A stretch of DNA of 64,000 nt from Vicia villosa. Taxonomy: Eukaryota; Streptophyta; Magnoliopsida; Fabales; Fabaceae. Location of the stretch: positions 234,895,761 to 234,959,760 of the forward strand of contig NC_081180.1 of NCBI RefSeq assembly GCF_029867415.1, written 5' to 3'. This document shows positions 44,792 to 57,956 of this stretch, piece by piece. The notes under the pieces were generated by a model. That model did no database searches. It was given only the letters and a program-made list of their open reading frames with translations, and had not been told where the DNA came from. A program made the position numbers and the translations under genes. The first letter of the stretch is position 1, and every line of letters starts with the position of its first letter.

Positions 44792-46171
44792 TGAAGGTTC
44801 GAGAAACACAAGAAAGGGGGATTTGAATTGGGCTGCACCTAATATAATCTTATTTCGATACTAAAAAGCAAAGTTAACAAGTGAATAAAAATAGATGAAC
44901 ACAATTATTTTTATCCCGGTTCACTGTTAATGAAGTTACTCCAGTCCACCCGCCAAGGGGATTTTGACTTCTCAACAAGGACTTAATCCTTTATAACTAA
45001 ACTTATTACAAACAACCATACTGACCGCAACCAATGCCTTATTGAGACTCCGACTAGCACCTATCCTTATCAAGGAAACAACCACAATAAGCTTCCGATC
45101 AACCTTTCTGACAATCCCAACAAGATCAACTGATCCTTATCGTGAAACCACTTGAGGGCATCAACAATCTTCTCAGGACTTTTGACTAGCACCTAGTCCC
45201 CCAAGAAAACAATCAACCAAGTTGATTACAAGTTTGTATTACAAGATGCTTCTAATAAGCAAATTAAACAATGTTTAAGTACAACAACACAAAAGTGTTG
45301 ACAAGCAAGATACGAACAAAAGATCCTTGCTTAAAATACAAAACTATATAAAGATTTCTCTAACAGAGTTTGTGTACCAATTTAGTGTAGTTTTGTAGAA
45401 CTAATTCTTTGGTTTCAAATTCTTCCAATTGCTTCCTTTATAGAGAAGGATAGATCCGTTGGAGGGTAGAATATGGAATGAAAAGTATAGATGTAAAGTC
45501 CCTAACGGTTATGTTGAGAATGGTAGATAATAAGTACAGGTTGGAATTTCCTTACGCCACCCTATAAGAGTAGAGGTCATAGTTTATATTAGTAATTTTA
45601 TGCTCACCATCACATGCAAGTCGTACTTGATCTTCTAAGTCTTCCGAGGCTTCTGATTGTATGTTGATTAGAGCATGTTGTAGATGATAAGAACTTGAAT
45701 CTTCAAACCTAAGTTTTTGAGTCTCCGGCGCTTGTTCACATAACTTTTGTCTTTAGAGTTTTCAGCATTTGGTCTTCAGAAGCGATGTCTTCAGATCTTT
45801 AGAACTCATTCAGCAGAACCTCGTCTTCATCATCTTCAGAATATAAGACACATAAGTAAAGCTTTCAAAGGCATCCAAAGCTTCCCTTTATAAAGTCAGG
45901 ATCATAAGCTCTTGTACTGACTTTCCTTGGAACCGTTGCATAAGTAGCATTCCAGAATCATAACTTTCATTGTAACACAACACTAGTATTCTTCTAGAGT
46001 GTTGAGTTTAGAACCTGATGACATCACATGCCTTTTTACCAGAGTCATAACCTACAAGAAAAAATTCACACACTAGAACGAAAACTTATAGTGTATAATT
46101 GTTCCTTAAGATAACATGTAAAGTTATTATCAAAACCTAAGGCCAGATGTAGAACCATTCTTGTTCTTACA
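44792..46171 (-). repeat. 5' LTR of the pol-less element
   Basis: 1380 bp. The inner end TGAAGG lies next to the primer site and the outer end TTGTTCTTACA corresponds to the inner end of the left LTR at 33221. About 900 bp can be aligned with 32325-33221. Confidence 0.82.
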
Positions 46172-46338
46172 AATATTTGTGCCTGTAAAAACAAAGGGTG
46201 GAATGGGATGAACATAGTAGACAGTGAGAGTTTAAATCCATGGGTTGATCCGAAAAACTAATGTTGACAAAACAAACATGTTGGAGTAGTTGTGCTTGTT
46301 TTGCCAACACAATGTTTAAACAACACCATGTTTGTATT
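46172..46338. other. Short spacer ending in the first copy of an 18-bp direct repeat
   Basis: No gene is seen. Bases 46321-46338 (CAACACCATGTTTGTATT) recur at 46669-46686. Confidence 0.7.
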
Positions 46339-46668
46339 TGTTAGGAATATCCTAAGTCCCACATTGATTAGAGATAAAGCTTGAAAATAATTTATATAAA
46401 GGGACATCCCTCAGCTTATAAACCGATTTTAAAGTCAATTATGTAAAGATGAGTTAAGTCAAACTCTAATATAGTATTAAAGCCTATTTATCGGATCATA
46501 TGACACCCATCATTAATATTCACGCACTAACCCCTCACCCAACAAGCCAATTTTAAAATCGATTTTATAAAGGTGAGTTACATCAAACTCTAATAATATT
46601 AATTTTTTGAACCTCTAAAATCGAATGTCTCTTTCAATTAGGATATTTAAGTATCCATTCATTTCTTG
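46339..46668. mobile_element. 330-bp legume-type repeat flanked by 18-bp direct repeats
   Basis: Starts TGTTAGGAATATCCTAAGTCCCA and contains a doubled segment: CCCTCAGCTTATAAACC... followed later by CCCTCACCCAACAAGCC..., each ending in CAAACTCTAATA. This resembles the LTR-like repeat with 'cccacattg.ttagagata' seen in many legumes. The 18-bp perfect flanking duplication is far longer than the 5 bp of an LTR element. No poly(A) tail or clear pol III boxes are seen. The class is uncertain. Confidence 0.6.
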
Positions 46669-46686
46669 CAACACCATGTTTGTATT

Positions 46687-47166
46687 ACTTTTTTTAGCCT
46701 CCAAAATCAATTTATCCTGATTTTCCTCAAAGGAAGCAACCTACAAATTTCCCCCCTAAAATTGAATCAAAACAACCATTTCGGCATATTTGAATTACCA
46801 ATAACCCATTTAAACAAACAGAAATATTAAAAACATTATAGACACATCCAAAAATAACCACTGCCGTACGTGTAAGAAGGAGTACAATTATGGTACTCTA
46901 ACACATGAAACCAACACAGTCCTAAAATTCAAACACTTATTCTCTTTTTGTTCTTTCGGTATTCTCCCTCCAAATTCCCAGTATTTTCTTGGATGTTCCT
47001 CACACAATCTTCTATTATGAAATCATAACTTCAAAATTAAACTAATAAAAACACATTTTCCACCAAAATTTACTCAAAACCTCAATATAAAACAAATTTT
47101 AAAGCAACATTTTTAGCAAAACACAAACAAACTTTCAATTTTCAAAGGTAGCTTAATCAAGAAGCC
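46687..47166 (+). other. Upstream region of the TIR gene
   Basis: A/T-rich and without open frames of note. It presumably holds the promoter of the TIR gene, but no single TATA box or element stands out. Confidence 0.5.
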
Positions 47167-47988
47167 ATGCAACGTTACATCCACAAACTCATCCAACCAA
47201 CATGTCAAGTTTTCATAAACCACCGCGGCATCGACACGAAGAAGAACATAGCTGGGTTATTGTTCAAAGATCTAACAAGCATGGGAATCAAATCTTTTCT
47301 TGATAGCAAGAACATGAAACCGGGAGACAATCTCTATCGTCATATCGACAACGGTATCATCGGTTGTAAGGTTGGTGTTGCTGTCTTCTCTCCTCGATAC
47401 TGCGACTCGAAGTTCTGTCTCCATGAGCTCGCTCTTCTCATGGAGACAAAAAAACGAGTTATTCCGATATTTTTCGATGTTAAGCCGTCGCAACTTATGG
47501 TCAAAGACGACGGAACTTGTTCTCAGAAAGAGCTTAGAAGGTTCAGATTTGCATTAGCAGAAGCAAAAAACACGGTTGGCTTAACCTTTGATCCATTCAA
47601 TGGGTAGGTACATTTATATTTTTATTATATATAATAATGTGTATATATTAATTTTCTCTAACAATTTATTTTATTTTGAGAAAACCGGTATTGTACCGAC
47701 TCATATCAACGGATCACGAGTATTTATTTTATTAAATCAGACTGAAATTTTTAAATTACTGATATGACGTAGCTAAATAATATATTTTTATTAAATAACT
47801 GCGAAAACTATTTTATATTCTCAATCAGTGCATAATCATTTAATTTTTTATTTTAATTTTTTTGGGTTAATTAATGTGGTTTTTTATGTGACTAAATATA
47901 TTATTTTTTCAGGGATTGGTCGGAACTATTAAACGATGCTACAAATGCAGTTATTATGAATTTGTTGGAGGTAGAGGGGAAAAAATGA
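47167..47988 (+). CDS. TIR-domain-only protein (TIR-X type), two exons
   Basis: Exons 47167-47603 and 47913-47988 (intron 47604-47912, GTAGGT...TTTTTTCAG) join in phase to 170 codons ending in TGA. The TIR domain fills residues 12-135: VFINHRGIDTK (a variant of the usual F.SFRGEDTR), GIKSFLDSKNMKPGD (BB-loop area), VGVAVFSPRYCDSKFCLHEL, and VIPIFFDVKPSQL. Plant TIR domains cleave NAD+ to give immune signals. Glu87 in CLHEL occupies the catalytic Glu position. There is no NB-ARC or LRR within the gene or after it, so this resembles TIR-only plant proteins rather than a full receptor. The short second exon encodes DWSELLNDATNAVIMNLLEVEGKK-type sequence. No defect is visible. It is the only host-like gene in the window. 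Confidence 0.87.
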
Positions 47989-48905
<917 letters not shown>

Positions 48906-49847
48906 TATTGTTACACGTCTATTTCATTTAACACATGTGTGGTTAAGAAATTTGGTTAAGCCACATTCAATCCTATCAAATAAGTTTGTAGAGTGAAGAT
49001 TTTTCTCACTTATAAAGACATGTTCAGGATGTCGTAACAAAAAAATTAGGAGATTAAACTATTGTTTAACTTAACTCGCAAAAGCAAGAGTTGTCACCGG
49101 ACTTTATGAATTCCAAAAGAAGAAAGAGAAAATATCAATAAAACCAAACAAAAAACAAAAGATTTGGTTATGAGGGTTAGTTATACAAGGGGAAGGTATT
49201 GGCACCTCTCACATCTGTGATACTCCACAAGATCCTTTTGAAAATATGTGTTTAGGCTAAAGGGTTTGTTTGCAAAAAGAAGATTGAAGAGATTAGAAGA
49301 GAAGTTTTTATTTTTTTTGCTCCGCCAGACGTTGCATTTTGTGCCTACATACCCCTTATGTGCAATAGCGAAGTCAGAGCATCGGTAGTTCTACTTAAAA
49401 AGAAACACGAAAGTTTATTTTGTTTGTTTTTAATGGGAAAGACATTTCGTCGCATTCGAGCGGGAAACACCACATGAAATCCACAAGTATGAGGGAGTGG
49501 GTATTTGCATCATCTTAATATGGAGATCTTTACTTGGATTGACTCAACAAGCATGTCTCACATTCAAGTGGAAAATAATCAACACTTCAACCTACATCTT
49601 AGGGGGCTCTTAGAGTTTTGCACCACTACAAAAACAGATCAATGTTTTCTCTTTTTGAAAAGGTTTTAAAAGAAAAAGAGTGCAAGGGCACAAAAGGAAG
49701 TTTGATGAGTTTTGTTCATTTTAGGATTTTTGAAATGGTTTGAATATGCTTTAAGTGTGTTAGCATTTATTTGAGAAAATTATTTGTGAGATCACATGAC
49801 AAAGTCAAAGTTTATTATGAAAGAGTTTGATGTTTGAAAAGCAAGAT

Positions 49848-50350
49848 TGATGGCGATGCACAAGACGAGCAACTTACAAAACTTGGGGTTTGGCTCAATA
49901 TGTGGATTGAGAATTCTTAGGTTTAGTTGATGGTGATGCACAAGACGATCGACTTACAATAAAGTGGTTAGGGCTTGGTATATGGACCAAGAGTTTACGG
50001 GGGTTCATCATTTATTCATACACACAAAGCAAATAAGCATATAAGAAAAAATAAAGAAAGCGGTAAAATTACCTCAATGTCTTACAATTTGTCAAATGGG
50101 GATGAATCCATATGTTTGAATAATCTTAACAAAATAAGCACAAAGTAAACATCCACACACAAACAATTATTAAAGACTTGAAAATCATTGTATGAAATCC
50201 CAAGAGGAAGTTGTGTGTGTGTGTGTGTGTGTGCAAATCAATTCTCATTGTAAGGAAGCCCAAGAATAAGCTTTGAGGTTGATGGCGACGCTCGGAAGCA
50301 ATTGACTTACAAGGATTATAAAATAACTTGATATTAATCAAGAATTAGTT
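49848..50350. repeat. Imperfect repeats of about 80 bp with GATGGCGATGCACAAGACGA core
   Basis: Copies start near 49848 and 49928, and a diverged one near 50279. All share TTGATGG.GA.GC and GACTTACAA. A (GT)n run lies at about 50212-50233. Confidence 0.65.
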
Positions 50351-51010
50351 TGAAAATGATTTAGGCGTGTGTTGGTTACAAATTGGACGCTTTCCAAAAA
50401 AGAAGATCAATTTGATTGATTTATATGAAGAAAGAGTGACTTTCAAAGGAAATGAAAGTGTCTTCGACAAAGTTATTTGGCGAAGCTTGTTACACTGATA
50501 GGCTGATTGTTTTATCTGGGACTTAGAAATATTTTGAGTCATTTATCCTTGGATTTTGACGAAGCGAATTTCGAAATAGACCAATGGCGGGATTTTTTAA
50601 CTTAATTGTCCCTTGAAAAGGACGCGTGGAGACTTGCAAGAGGCGAAACACATGTAGAAGGAAACGTGTCATCTTCGGAGTAGAAGACTATTGTAGTCAA
50701 ATTAGTATTATATAGGAGTCTTAGTGAATAGATTTTCAGTGTATTCAATATTTTACTATACTCAAAATAAACTCAAAGTATCTAGCGTATTGAGAAACGA
50801 GACTCTTTGAGAATATACGTTTGAAACACCATTTTTTTCAATAATAAATCACTTATTTAAATTCAAAGTTATTTACAATTTTATTTACCTTTCCTATCAA
50901 AAATCCTTTACCCTTCTTGTCTAACTTTATCTTTTCTCGCCTTTTACTTTTATACATAGACCTTTACACTGATTTATTCCTTTTATGAAACAATACCCTT
51001 CACAACGAGT

Positions 51011-53690
51011 ATGATGACAATCCCGTCGAATGCGCAAAGCGGACTAATTTTATCCCTAGTTCGAACACAGGGTCAACCGTCGACCCCAAGACCAGTGGGG
51101 ATTAGCAATGTTAGGCCACCTTATGTGCCTAAATTCACAACGCCATTAAATGGTCGTGAACAACCATATGGCATGCCAACTTCTATGATGGCGAATTTTC
51201 ACAATAATATATCGATATTTGCTGAACATATTAAGTCAATGTTTTCACCATTACATGGGTCGGGATCGACCGTAAACACTTTGGATTGAAATACCCAACC
51301 CCTAGAGGGAGGATTTTCTGCCCAACTGCCCGCATTTATAAACCATTTTGTGGCAGTTTTGAGACAACAAATGGATGAAAATTACCATGAAATGGTTAAT
51401 ACGCTTACCAAACACATGAGTACAATTTCAACCCTTTAATACAAAATGCCACCCAGACTAATCAGCAATTGGCAGCGCAAATAACTCACATTGATGATTT
51501 CTTTGGCGCTCCTAAGGTGCCAATTTAACAACCCCGTTGAGAATGGATGGTAGAAAAATCAAGGACGCATCCTAGAAGAGGATCCAATTATTAACTAGGC
51601 CCAACAATTCGTACCAAATAGGGTCAAAGTAGAGCAGTGCCAACACGATGAACCCCATAGGTTGAGCCCCAAATACCTAGGGAGAGAGAAGTCCTAAGAG
51701 TGGTTATGGTTAACTGCAACCAATATGCTGACGAAGTCATTCATCGGGTTAAGAATGATGGCGTCACAGGAGAGAATAATTTGGAAGTCATGGTCGATGT
51801 TAAGTCCCAAAGTTCACAAAATTCTCCGCTGACACCAGTGAATTAATTGTCGAACATATAGCCAAGTATCTAAACGAGGGTGGGGATATTACAACCAATG
51901 AAAATTTAAGGATAAAAGATTTCCATAGTAGTCTGACTAAGAATGCTTTCACATGGTTTACCACACTCCCAACAAATTCCATCTATGATTGGACTCGCTT
52001 GGAGAGATTGTTCCATGAACAATTCTACATGGAGCAATCGAAAATTGTTCTTAAGGAATTGGCTAGCATTAAGCGTAAGTTTAATGAGCTAATAGAAAAC
52101 TATCTCAATAGATTTTGTTTTATTGTAGGCGAGATATTTTACACAAGTGCCTGAGCACGAGTTAGTCGAAATGGCGGCGAGTGTTTTAGACTATTCCATC
52201 AGGAAGAAATTAGACACCCAATACCCGAGAGACATGGCCCAACTAGCGAATAGAGTTCGATAGGTCAAACGACTGAGAGCTAAAAAGGCCAGATCAAATA
52301 AAAACAATAGGAGAGAAAGGGTAGCCTATATCGTAATGGACAATGACTACCAAAAGACATTTAGTGATCCCATAGGTTTTGAGGGGGCGAAATTGATTTT
52401 GCCGGGTTGAGACAAGGGCCTTCCTACTCTTACAAAATGTTTGTACCTTCAAATGGGAAAATTCCCGTCGAATCAGAGAAAAGTGATAAGTTCCCTAAGA
52501 GAACATACACCTTGGGCGTACACATGTGATGAGATCTTTGACTTACTAGTCAAAGATGGTCAAATGATAGTTTTACCTGGTGCTAAGATACCCCATTTAG
52601 AGCAACGAAAGAAAAAAGGGTTTTGTAAATACCATAATTTTCTAGGCCATAAGACCTCACAGTGTTTTCTTTTTAGGAATTTGGTACAAAATGCTATCAA
52701 AGATGGAAGGCTAAAGTTTGGCGAAAAGGATAAATCACAGATGAAGATTGATTCCAATCCTTTACAGATAGATGATGCTCATTATAATGAGCCCACTAAA
52801 GTCGACATGGTTGAAGCCACTAAGGGCCTTAGGGTTCGACTAGAAAAAATCAGGATCACTAATTATCCCAACATAGAGGTGAACATGGTCTCTTTGAGTA
52901 AGGAAGTCGAAAAGGCAAATCATCGCGAGGAAGATCAATTGAAAATTTCTTATCCTAAAAAGGATGAGATTTTTGTGAAATTACTGTATAGGTGCCAGAA
53001 GAAAAAGTCAGAGGTCATGTTATGCCCAAGGTGCAGTAGTGTCTATGATAGGAAAGTTGTGGAGAACATCGAGAGGGTTGAGATTATTACTCAAAGGTGC
53101 AATTGAAGGGACACTAAGACCCCTTAAATCATTGGCAATAGGGGACTTCCTATGAGGAAGCAACAAGAAGGCAAAGCCTCCGCCCAAAGAAATAGGCTTC
53201 CTTCAAGGCTACAGCAGATGCACCAAAAGATAAGTGGGGGAGGCCTATTGAGAGAGGAGATCAAGAACAAAAGAAGTGGAAGAACTTCAAAATTGGCAAA
53301 GGTTCTTCTTTGGAGTACCGAAAGAAGTTTCAGGTTTCCCGGCAACATGTCTACGGGTTGAGTTATTACAAAGGAAAGAATCTAATGTCTCGTTCCCAAT
53401 GGAAAATATACCAGAGGAGGAAATAGGAAAAGAAGGAAGTGGCCGAGAAAATGATGACCGAATTAAGTACTAACGAGCCTCAATTCAAAGAGGTGGAAGA
53501 GAATAAACATGTGAGGAGGAAGTTATTCTCTCTAAAAGGTGAGAAGCCAAAAGAGAAGGTGCCAGAACATCTTCCTGAAGATGATATGCTTATGGATACC
53601 TTTGACTTAGGTTCTGAGTCATCTTTAGGAATAAATTATAATGTAGAATTTGTTTTACCAATTGAGTACGACCAGAATAATTGAGGTCGA
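51011..53690 (+). pseudogene. gag of a Ty3/gypsy element, multiple frameshifts
   Basis: Pieces of one gag can be read in order: the N-terminus MMTIPSNAQSGLILSLVRTQ (51011-51289), a middle core with SLTKNAFTWFTTLP and FHEQFYMEQSK (about 51840-52130), a zinc-binding-like FCKYHNFLGHKTSQC within the open frame 52441-53106, and Glu/Lys-rich linker pieces to about 53690. Many stops and frame changes lie between them. This gag type (retrotransposon gag family with CxxxHxxxGHxxxxC) belongs to plant gypsy elements. The copy cannot be functional. Confidence 0.82.
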
Positions 53691-53945
53691 TGAAAAAGAG
53701 GAAGTACACGAGGCGGAAATGGCCAAGCACAGGCCAATCTGTTACTGCATATGTATAACAGTTGTTTCGAAGAGCAGAATGTTTCTTCAAGAGGTCGGAC
53801 AAAGGCATTGAGAGCCATTTAAAATCCTTGTTTATCAAGGGTAGAGTAAAAAACACTAGAGTAAACAAAATTCTGTGGATGGAGGAGCGGGAGCATACTT
53901 AATGTCTCGGAATATTTCGGAATTTTCGACACCTACTAAGATGGA

Positions 53946-54422
53946 GTTGTAAGAAGAAAAAACATCAAATGGGGTAGTGGTGCTCAAAAATATAATTAAC
54001 TGAATTGTATACTTGAATTGAATTGCATTACACCATAAAAAAATTGAACCACTTAAATGGTTAATGAACTGAACTACTTAATTTAAACAATTCAAGTTCA
54101 GTTTAAAACCGGTTCAGAGCCAGTTTCTTTTTATAAACTGGTTTAAATATATAAATTAGTTTTAAAAAAAGTCAGAAAATATATTTTCTGAAAATAAAAC
54201 ATTTTTTTTAATAAAAAAAAGTCAAAAATAAAAAAATATTTTTCCCCTGAAAACAAAAAAGAAAAAATTTTGGGAAAAATATATTCTAAAAATATTGATT
54301 TTTAATATAAAATTTTTAATTTTATATGAAATTAAAAAAGATTGATTTTAAAACACTTCAAAATATAAAATTAATTTAAACCATTCTACACGCTTTTAGT
54401 TAAAATCATATTTTTCTTTTTT
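53946..54422. other. AT-rich low-complexity spacer
   Basis: Long runs of A/T with repeated TTGAATTG and AAACCGGTT words. No gene or repeat family is recognised. Confidence 0.6.
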
Positions 54423-54724
54423 ATGAAAGGTGCGTCTAATAGTGGAGACGGTGTTGCTCTGCTAAGGCAAATTCGCCGATTGATTGATCTCCATGAGGAT
54501 GTTCAAGTTAGTCACTCCTATCGGGAAGCAAACAAGTGCGCAGATGCCTTGGCTAATGAAGGATGTGTTTTATCTTGCAGTTTTGTTGATTATACGGTTG
54601 AGCTCAATTTTGTTGCTCGTCTGTTGGAAGATGATAGGATAGGCATTGTTGTACCTTGTTGGATTCCTGTTTAACGTTTTTCTTTTTTGGACTTAGGCCA
54701 TCTTTCTTCCCAAACAAAAAAAAA
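54423..54724 (+). pseudogene. 5'-truncated LINE tail: RNase H-like C-terminus and poly(A)
   Basis: The 83-codon frame reads ALLRQIRRLIDLHEDVQVSH then YREANKCADALANEGC, which is the C-terminal part of the RNase H-like domain found at the end of plant L1-type non-LTR retrotransposons. A stop at 54674 is followed by a short 3' UTR (TTTTTTGGACTTAGGCC) and an A tract at about 54712-54724. Severe 5' truncation is typical of LINE insertion. No clear flanking duplication was found. Confidence 0.75.
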
Positions 54725-55283
<559 letters not shown>

Positions 55284-55689
55284 GAATAAATATTATTGTG
55301 GATGTCCATATATATTCTTATCTTTCATCTTCATATTCTCTATTAAGTGGTATAGTAAGGTTATGATTTTTCACCTTCCTAATATCCTATAAATAGAGAC
55401 CACTTTGCAATGTAAAGCGAACTACTTACAAGATGATAATACAATATTACTTTTTCTCTTCTTTTCTCTCATTCATCTCTCCTTCATCTATATTGTTTTG
55501 GTTAATTTCATAACACGTTGTCAGCACGAAGCTCTACCAAACTTGAAAAAAAAATTGAAGCCCTAATTGTTAGAGGTAATATTAGTTAATTATTTTATTA
55601 TTTTACTTTCTCATTATCCATGTTGAATTTTGATATTATATCTTATTAAATTATCAATAATCTCTAAAGGATTACAAAAACAACGTGTT

Positions 55690-56660
55690 TGTTATATAGT
55701 TCCTGAAGAACTTAACAAATATCCATTAAAGATTAAGTTTGTTATATAGTTCTTGAAGAACGTATCAAATATCCTAGAAGGATAATATTGAGTTTGATAT
55801 ATAATTCCTGAAGAATTATAAAAAAAAAATGGTGATTGTGATTGAGTTCCTGAAGAACTACACACACACAAAAAATTTTTTTATCACTATGAAGATCATT
55901 TGTGATGTGTAATTCCGGAAGAGTTAAAGTTTTAAAATAAAGATTTCTCACACCTTAAAATATTGTATCTATAATATTAGAAGAATTTCATCATGATAAT
56001 GAATCCCAGAAGGATTGCATCTATACTAATAACATATCCCTGAAGGATTGCACAAAGAACAATTTTTCTTGACCCTTGTTTATGTAAATAGTTAGTGATG
56101 TGATATTTGTAGAAATAAAGATTAATATTAAACTATCTCCTAATTATTGTTCAAAGATTGAGTTTAATCGATTATTGTGTTTATAATAATTGATGAATTC
56201 CAGAAGAATTCAACGTTCAATCACCTTTAAAAGGCCGCATCTATAATATTATTGAATCTTAGAAGGATTGTATCAATTATGTTAAAAATTAACAAAATGA
56301 TTGCTTCAATAATATTATCGAATTCTAAAATGATTGAATCAAAAATATTGAAGTATCCCAGAATGATGATTTTGAGGTATGATTTTGAGGATGATCTTCA
56401 TGCATCCCAAAAATATTGCAAAAGTAATATTAAAATATCCCTTAAGTATTTCATAAATTTTTGTTGTTGTATCGATCTAAAAATTTATAATTTTAACACA
56501 TCCCGGCAGGATGATTATATTGCTCATAAAAGATTGTCATTCCAGAAGAATAACACAAATAATTTTAACGCATTCCGGCAGGATGATTATATGTTTTCGA
56601 TCATTATTTATAACAAATTATTTATATAGTTACTGAAGATCTTATCAAACATCCCTGAAG
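55690..56660. repeat. Irregular CCTGAAGAACT / CCCAGAAGGATTG repeats in the Ale-type leader
   Basis: More than a dozen spaced copies of (C)CTGAAGAA(C/T) or (C)C(A/T)GAAGGAT occur about 40-70 bp apart within A/T-rich sequence. No protein is recognised. Whether this is a decayed gag or a true repeat cannot be told. Confidence 0.55.
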
Positions 56661-57329
56661 GATAGTAAAACAACATAATTATATGATGATATAATTTTGA
56701 TGATATGATTTTGTATAATTTTGATAATTATATGATAATATGTTCATATGCGTGTGTATGATTAAAATTATTAATCATGGGATACTATCATATTGGTTTT
56801 GAATATATTGCCAATCATTACACAAATTAGATTTAGTTCTTGATGCTCCAAAATTAGGATGATCGGTGTTTAATTTATGTACTCAATTGTAGTACCTAAT
56901 ATCAAACAGTCTTGCTGATACAATTTCTTTATTCATATTATTTCTAAATATTGATATTTTAACAAGAGAATTAAGACATTGCAATCTATTAAAGAATATA
57001 TCAATAGTCTAAAGTTGCTACATATTTTAAAGTTGTTATAATAGTGTTTAGATTTCTCATATAAATCTTAATTATACTATTCTTTTCTTTTTACAAGTAT
57101 AGTGTATGGATGACATTTGTTAGTCCATCTTAAAGGCACACAAAAGTAATCTCATATTCTGATAGAGTCGAGATTCGAATGAACTTTAATCCTTTATATT
57201 TTCTTTTTGTGTGTTCTCTTTATGTCTTGTCAAATATTTTCGTCATAGATAATTCACATGAATTATATTGAAGGTATTGAATATCTTTGTATTACACAAA
57301 TGAATTTGAACATAAAATGTATAATAGAA

Positions 57330-57956
57330 AAGCTATCGGCTTTTCCCTCGGGCTTGTACTACACTTATATTAGTACAATTGAAGCACACGTCATTGTAAA
57401 CCAATAGTTTACAAATTACACTTAAATGTGTCGTTGATAAAACCGATTGGGTCATCTCGGATATAATATGATGCGAATAATTTGTATTGAAGAACCAGAA
57501 GTTTCTTCAATCCAGTCAATTTTTATGTGTTTCTAAAAGAAAATAAAAATTTGAGAAATTGCGTTTTTATGACATTAATTGTTGCATCGACTAAAATATC
57601 ATGCATATGTCTCTACTCACAACCAGAAGTTTGTGAAATTATTTTCTCAACTAATTAGACTAAGATCTTGTTTTCTGGATTTTATTTTATATAGAAATTC
57701 CTGTATAAGTATCACATATATTATTAAAATTGATATTGAATATCATGTAATATATGTTCATAAAAAGAAAATGGACCCGAAGATCCATTCTTTAGACGTC
57801 TAAAGTTAATTATATGGTTGATACTTATGAGATCATCAATTCTAAATTATATATTTGAAACACCCAAACTATGATATTAATATATTTATTCGCATTAAGC
57901 CAACAAGACACTATATAATAGTCCTCCCTAATTTATTCTAGTATTTCTCATCTTAG
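57330..57956 (+). pseudogene. Integrase remnant of an Ale-type copia
   Basis: Recognisable pieces in shifting frames: LYYTYIS and a HLGYNMMRIICIEE-like gag-pre-integrase stretch (57350-57490), then QKFVKLFSQLIRLRSCF (57618-57668), IDIEYHVIYVHKKK (57730-57771) and an IRIKPTRHYIIVLPN-like end (57890-57935). These follow the order of an Ale-lineage integrase. Sequence stops at the CACTA terminus. Confidence 0.68.

Larger units (their letters stand above)
32325..46171 (-). mobile_element. Pol-less copia-type retrotransposon (gag plus env-like ORF), nested host element
   Basis: Two direct repeats (32325-33221 and 44792-46171) are its LTRs. Minus-strand orientation is set by a polypurine tract next to the left LTR (minus AAAAAAGGGGGAGAT, 33222-33236) and a Met-tRNA-type primer site next to the right LTR (44780-44791). 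Between them are gag (43033-44713) and an env-like or 'plant transposon protein' ORF split by another copia. No protease, integrase, RT or RNase H belonging to this element is seen. The left LTR lacks about 480 bp at its outer end, so no target duplication can be read. Confidence 0.78.
48950..53945 (+). mobile_element. Decayed Ty3/gypsy element: LTR/leader-like region, gag and start of protease
   Basis: Gag on the plus strand (51011-53690) is followed by a protease start (about 53820-53940, VNKILWMEERE in place of VNKILVDGG) and then breaks off. The 2 kb before gag looks like LTR and leader. A TATA-like TTATATAGG lies near 50708, and a block at 49080-49230 (GAGTTGTCACCGG, then GGAAGGTATTGGCACC) is the reverse-complement form of the motif near the 3' ends of the Tat/Ogre LTRs in this window. 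Boundaries and orientation of the LTR are not certain. No RT or integrase of this element is seen. Confidence 0.65.

Noticed and set aside
47167..47607. TIR frame read as a one-exon 146-residue protein
   Set aside because: The apparent stop lies in a GTAGGT donor. A TTTTTTCAG acceptor at 47912 joins in phase to a short terminal exon, which fits TIR gene structure better.
49618..49640. CACTACAA word as another CACTA terminus
   Set aside because: No subterminal repeats or partner terminus are nearby; an eight-base match is expected by chance in 64 kb.
54423..54674. Host RNase H gene
   Set aside because: The piece matches only the end of a plant LINE ORF2 and is followed by an A tract, so a truncated LINE explains it better.
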